35,000 nucleotides of DNA from Chondrilla cf. caribensis (Eukaryota > Porifera > Demospongiae > Chondrillida > Chondrillidae): contig OZ026561.1 in assembly GCA_964020155.1 (NCBI GenBank), positions 1,717,047 to 1,752,046 on the forward strand. Reading direction: 5' to 3'. Below the pieces are notes generated by a model. It saw nothing but the letters and a program-made list of their open reading frames with translations. It ran no database searches and was not told where the DNA came from. The position numbers were made by a program, and so were the translations under genes. Numbering within the stretch: the first letter of the stretch is position 1; each line of letters opens with the position of its first letter. Positions 33,607-35,000 of the stretch are shown one piece after another.

Positions 33607-34551
33607 AGTATGTGTCAGTGTGTGTCAGTGTGTGCTTGTATGCATACAGACCTGTTAATTGTTAGTGCATTCAACATCGTAAACCACTCACAGGCACCCT
33701 TGGGTGTTTATGCAAACCTATTGACACGTTTATACAACCTCATGTACATATGTACAGTACATACCGTTAAATTCACATGCTGGTAGTGTGCCTATCTCAT
33801 AAAAACTGTGGCAATCATAGAGATTGTTGTTCGATCGGGCGTATTGATGTATGACAGTTCAAATTGGTGAACCATGTATAGAGACATTGGTGCAAATCAT
33901 CCAACTTACTCCACGCCATGTTTCACTGTACATAATATAATACATAATGCTATTCTAGCATTGTATGTAGGCCACATTGAGTGTCATTGTGGTGTACTTA
34001 TAATACCATTTTCATATTGTCCTTATAGTACGTACATGTAGTGTACATATTACAGTCCCTAGTATGTTGTGTGTATCGCTTTATTGCATTTAGTGTCATG
34101 TGCATGCATTTCACAGGTGAGGTCATTTTTGAATCAGTGCAGCACGCATGCGCATGTGCACGTACATGTGTGATTCGTATCAAAATAGCCTATAATGTGT
34201 GTGATTAGCTGAGAGGCTTGCTCCACTTGGTTCATTGGTTGTATACATTTTTCCCGCTTACATGTCTGCTCTCTCATATCCTGTGGTGTAAGTATAGTGT
34301 GTATTAATACTGTACGCACATTCGTATGTGTGAGGAATAAATCAGATGACAATTAATTGCGGTTGATTTGCAAATTATGTAGATTTGTAATTTTTTACTA
34401 TCAAAGGAATTTCCGTGTAATGCCTATGTCTTGTTCATTCATATAGGTCGCCGCCTGAATGTGAAGATTGAGTTCTTGACAGAGCCGAACTTCATTGCTG
34501 TGTACGAGAATGCAATAAAGGTCACTGCAGATGGTCCGCGAGAACCAAGAC
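31051..34551 (+). CDS. Runx: Runx transcription factor, 5' part with the complete Runt domain
   Basis: Two coding exons, 31051-31441 and 34447-34551, join in phase 1 to give 166 residues; the gene continues to the right. The Runt domain spans about residues 50-166 and aligns without gaps to human RUNX1 with a constant offset of 12. It contains PDGTL, LRFVGRSGRG and the end motif DGPREPRR. DNA contacts matching RUNX1 R80, R135, R139, R142, K167, T169, D171, R174 and R177 are all kept; K83 is Ser. The N-terminus (MMDDSGSGSG...) is short and acidic. Two adjacent ATGs (31051, 31054) are possible starts. Known role: nuclear, sequence-specific DNA binding, usually with CBF-beta, controlling cell proliferation and differentiation. 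The transactivation region and the C-terminal VWRPY-type motif are outside the window. Confidence 0.96.
31442..34446 (+). other. Runx intron inside the Runt domain (3.0 kb)
   Basis: Contains a degenerate tandem series of GTACAGTATTGTAC-like words (32100-32230), a three-copy repeat of about 88 bases (33024-33215), a G9 run at 33225 and a TG microsatellite at 33536-33630. No exon is seen. Confidence 0.75.
33536..33630. repeat. TG microsatellite in the Runx intron
   Basis: About 30 TG units followed by three GTGTCAGTRTGT units. Confidence 0.95.
34447..34551 (+). CDS. Runx: Runx, second coding exon (105 bases)
   Basis: The acceptor catatag precedes codons from RRLNVKIEF through DGPREPR, and the donor gtaagt follows. 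From memory, the length of 105 bases and both boundaries match the corresponding human RUNX1 exon, so these two intron positions look ancient. Confidence 0.95.
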
Positions 34552-35000
34552 GTAAGTTCTGTCATTTGTACACTATTGCATGGAACCTGTACACCATGGG
34601 ATGGCTGTGTGACAACCATTAGATGTGGAAGTCGGGGTACTGTAATGTTGTCCTTCACTTACATAAACATGTACGTACATACATACAGTAAGCATATGAA
34701 TGTACCTGTGTTGTTGATTTCAATTGTCCATTATAGTAAATATTCTTATTACATATAATATATGTACGTATTCTGTGTGTAAAATATTATGTATGTATGT
34801 TTGTATGTGCATGTGTTCATATTATGTATACTATGTATATTATGTGTATATATGTATATATGTATGTATGTACGTATGTATGTATATAATGTATGTATGT
34901 ACGTATGTATATAATATGTATGTATGTATGTATGAATATACGTACGAATGTATGTATGTGTGATATGTGCATACGTACGTATGTATGTATGAATATACGT
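34552..35000 (+). other. Start of the next Runx intron, open at the window edge
   Basis: After the gtaagt donor the sequence becomes increasingly rich in TATG/TACGTATG words (34780-35000). No further exon is present. Confidence 0.7.

Overview
The window is animal nuclear DNA: multi-exon genes with GT-AG introns, long introns full of microsatellites, minisatellites and short non-autonomous DNA transposons, and no operons or prokaryotic signals. A divergent but unmistakable Runt-domain gene, together with a carrier of broad eukaryotic type, points to an early-branching metazoan. A demosponge is my best guess, but the sequence alone does not prove it. DNA made of alternating pyrimidine-purine words (TACGTA, TGTACA, CA/TG runs) fills most non-coding space.

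Layout. (1) 1-6963, minus strand: an unrecognised gene that I rebuilt as six exons with matching phases; it runs off the left edge. (2) 6964-7562: a compact head-to-head promoter with four CCAAT motifs and an E-box, nearly free of repeats. (3) 7563-29145, plus strand: a complete ten-exon gene for a mitochondrial solute carrier (SLC25 family, 340 residues), closest by eye to the adenine-nucleotide/CoA/PAPS-type carriers. Its introns hold nearly all the repeats: CA and TG tracts, a roughly 900-base fold-back element, nested TIR elements, a SINE-like element and several minisatellites, including 23 copies of a 46-base unit. (4) 29146-31050: an AT-rich spacer with two more TIR elements. (5) 31051 to the right edge, plus strand: the first two coding exons of a Runx transcription factor, which contain the whole Runt domain; the C-terminal part lies outside the window.

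The three genes have no evident common pathway. The carrier works in the inner mitochondrial membrane and Runx in the nucleus. What links them physically is the shared promoter of the first two genes and the tandem carrier-Runx order. I see no new enzymatic or defence system. The most notable material is the unidentified minus-strand gene, the exon held between complementary CA/TG tracts, the fold-back element, and a nested transposon whose empty site is preserved elsewhere in the window.
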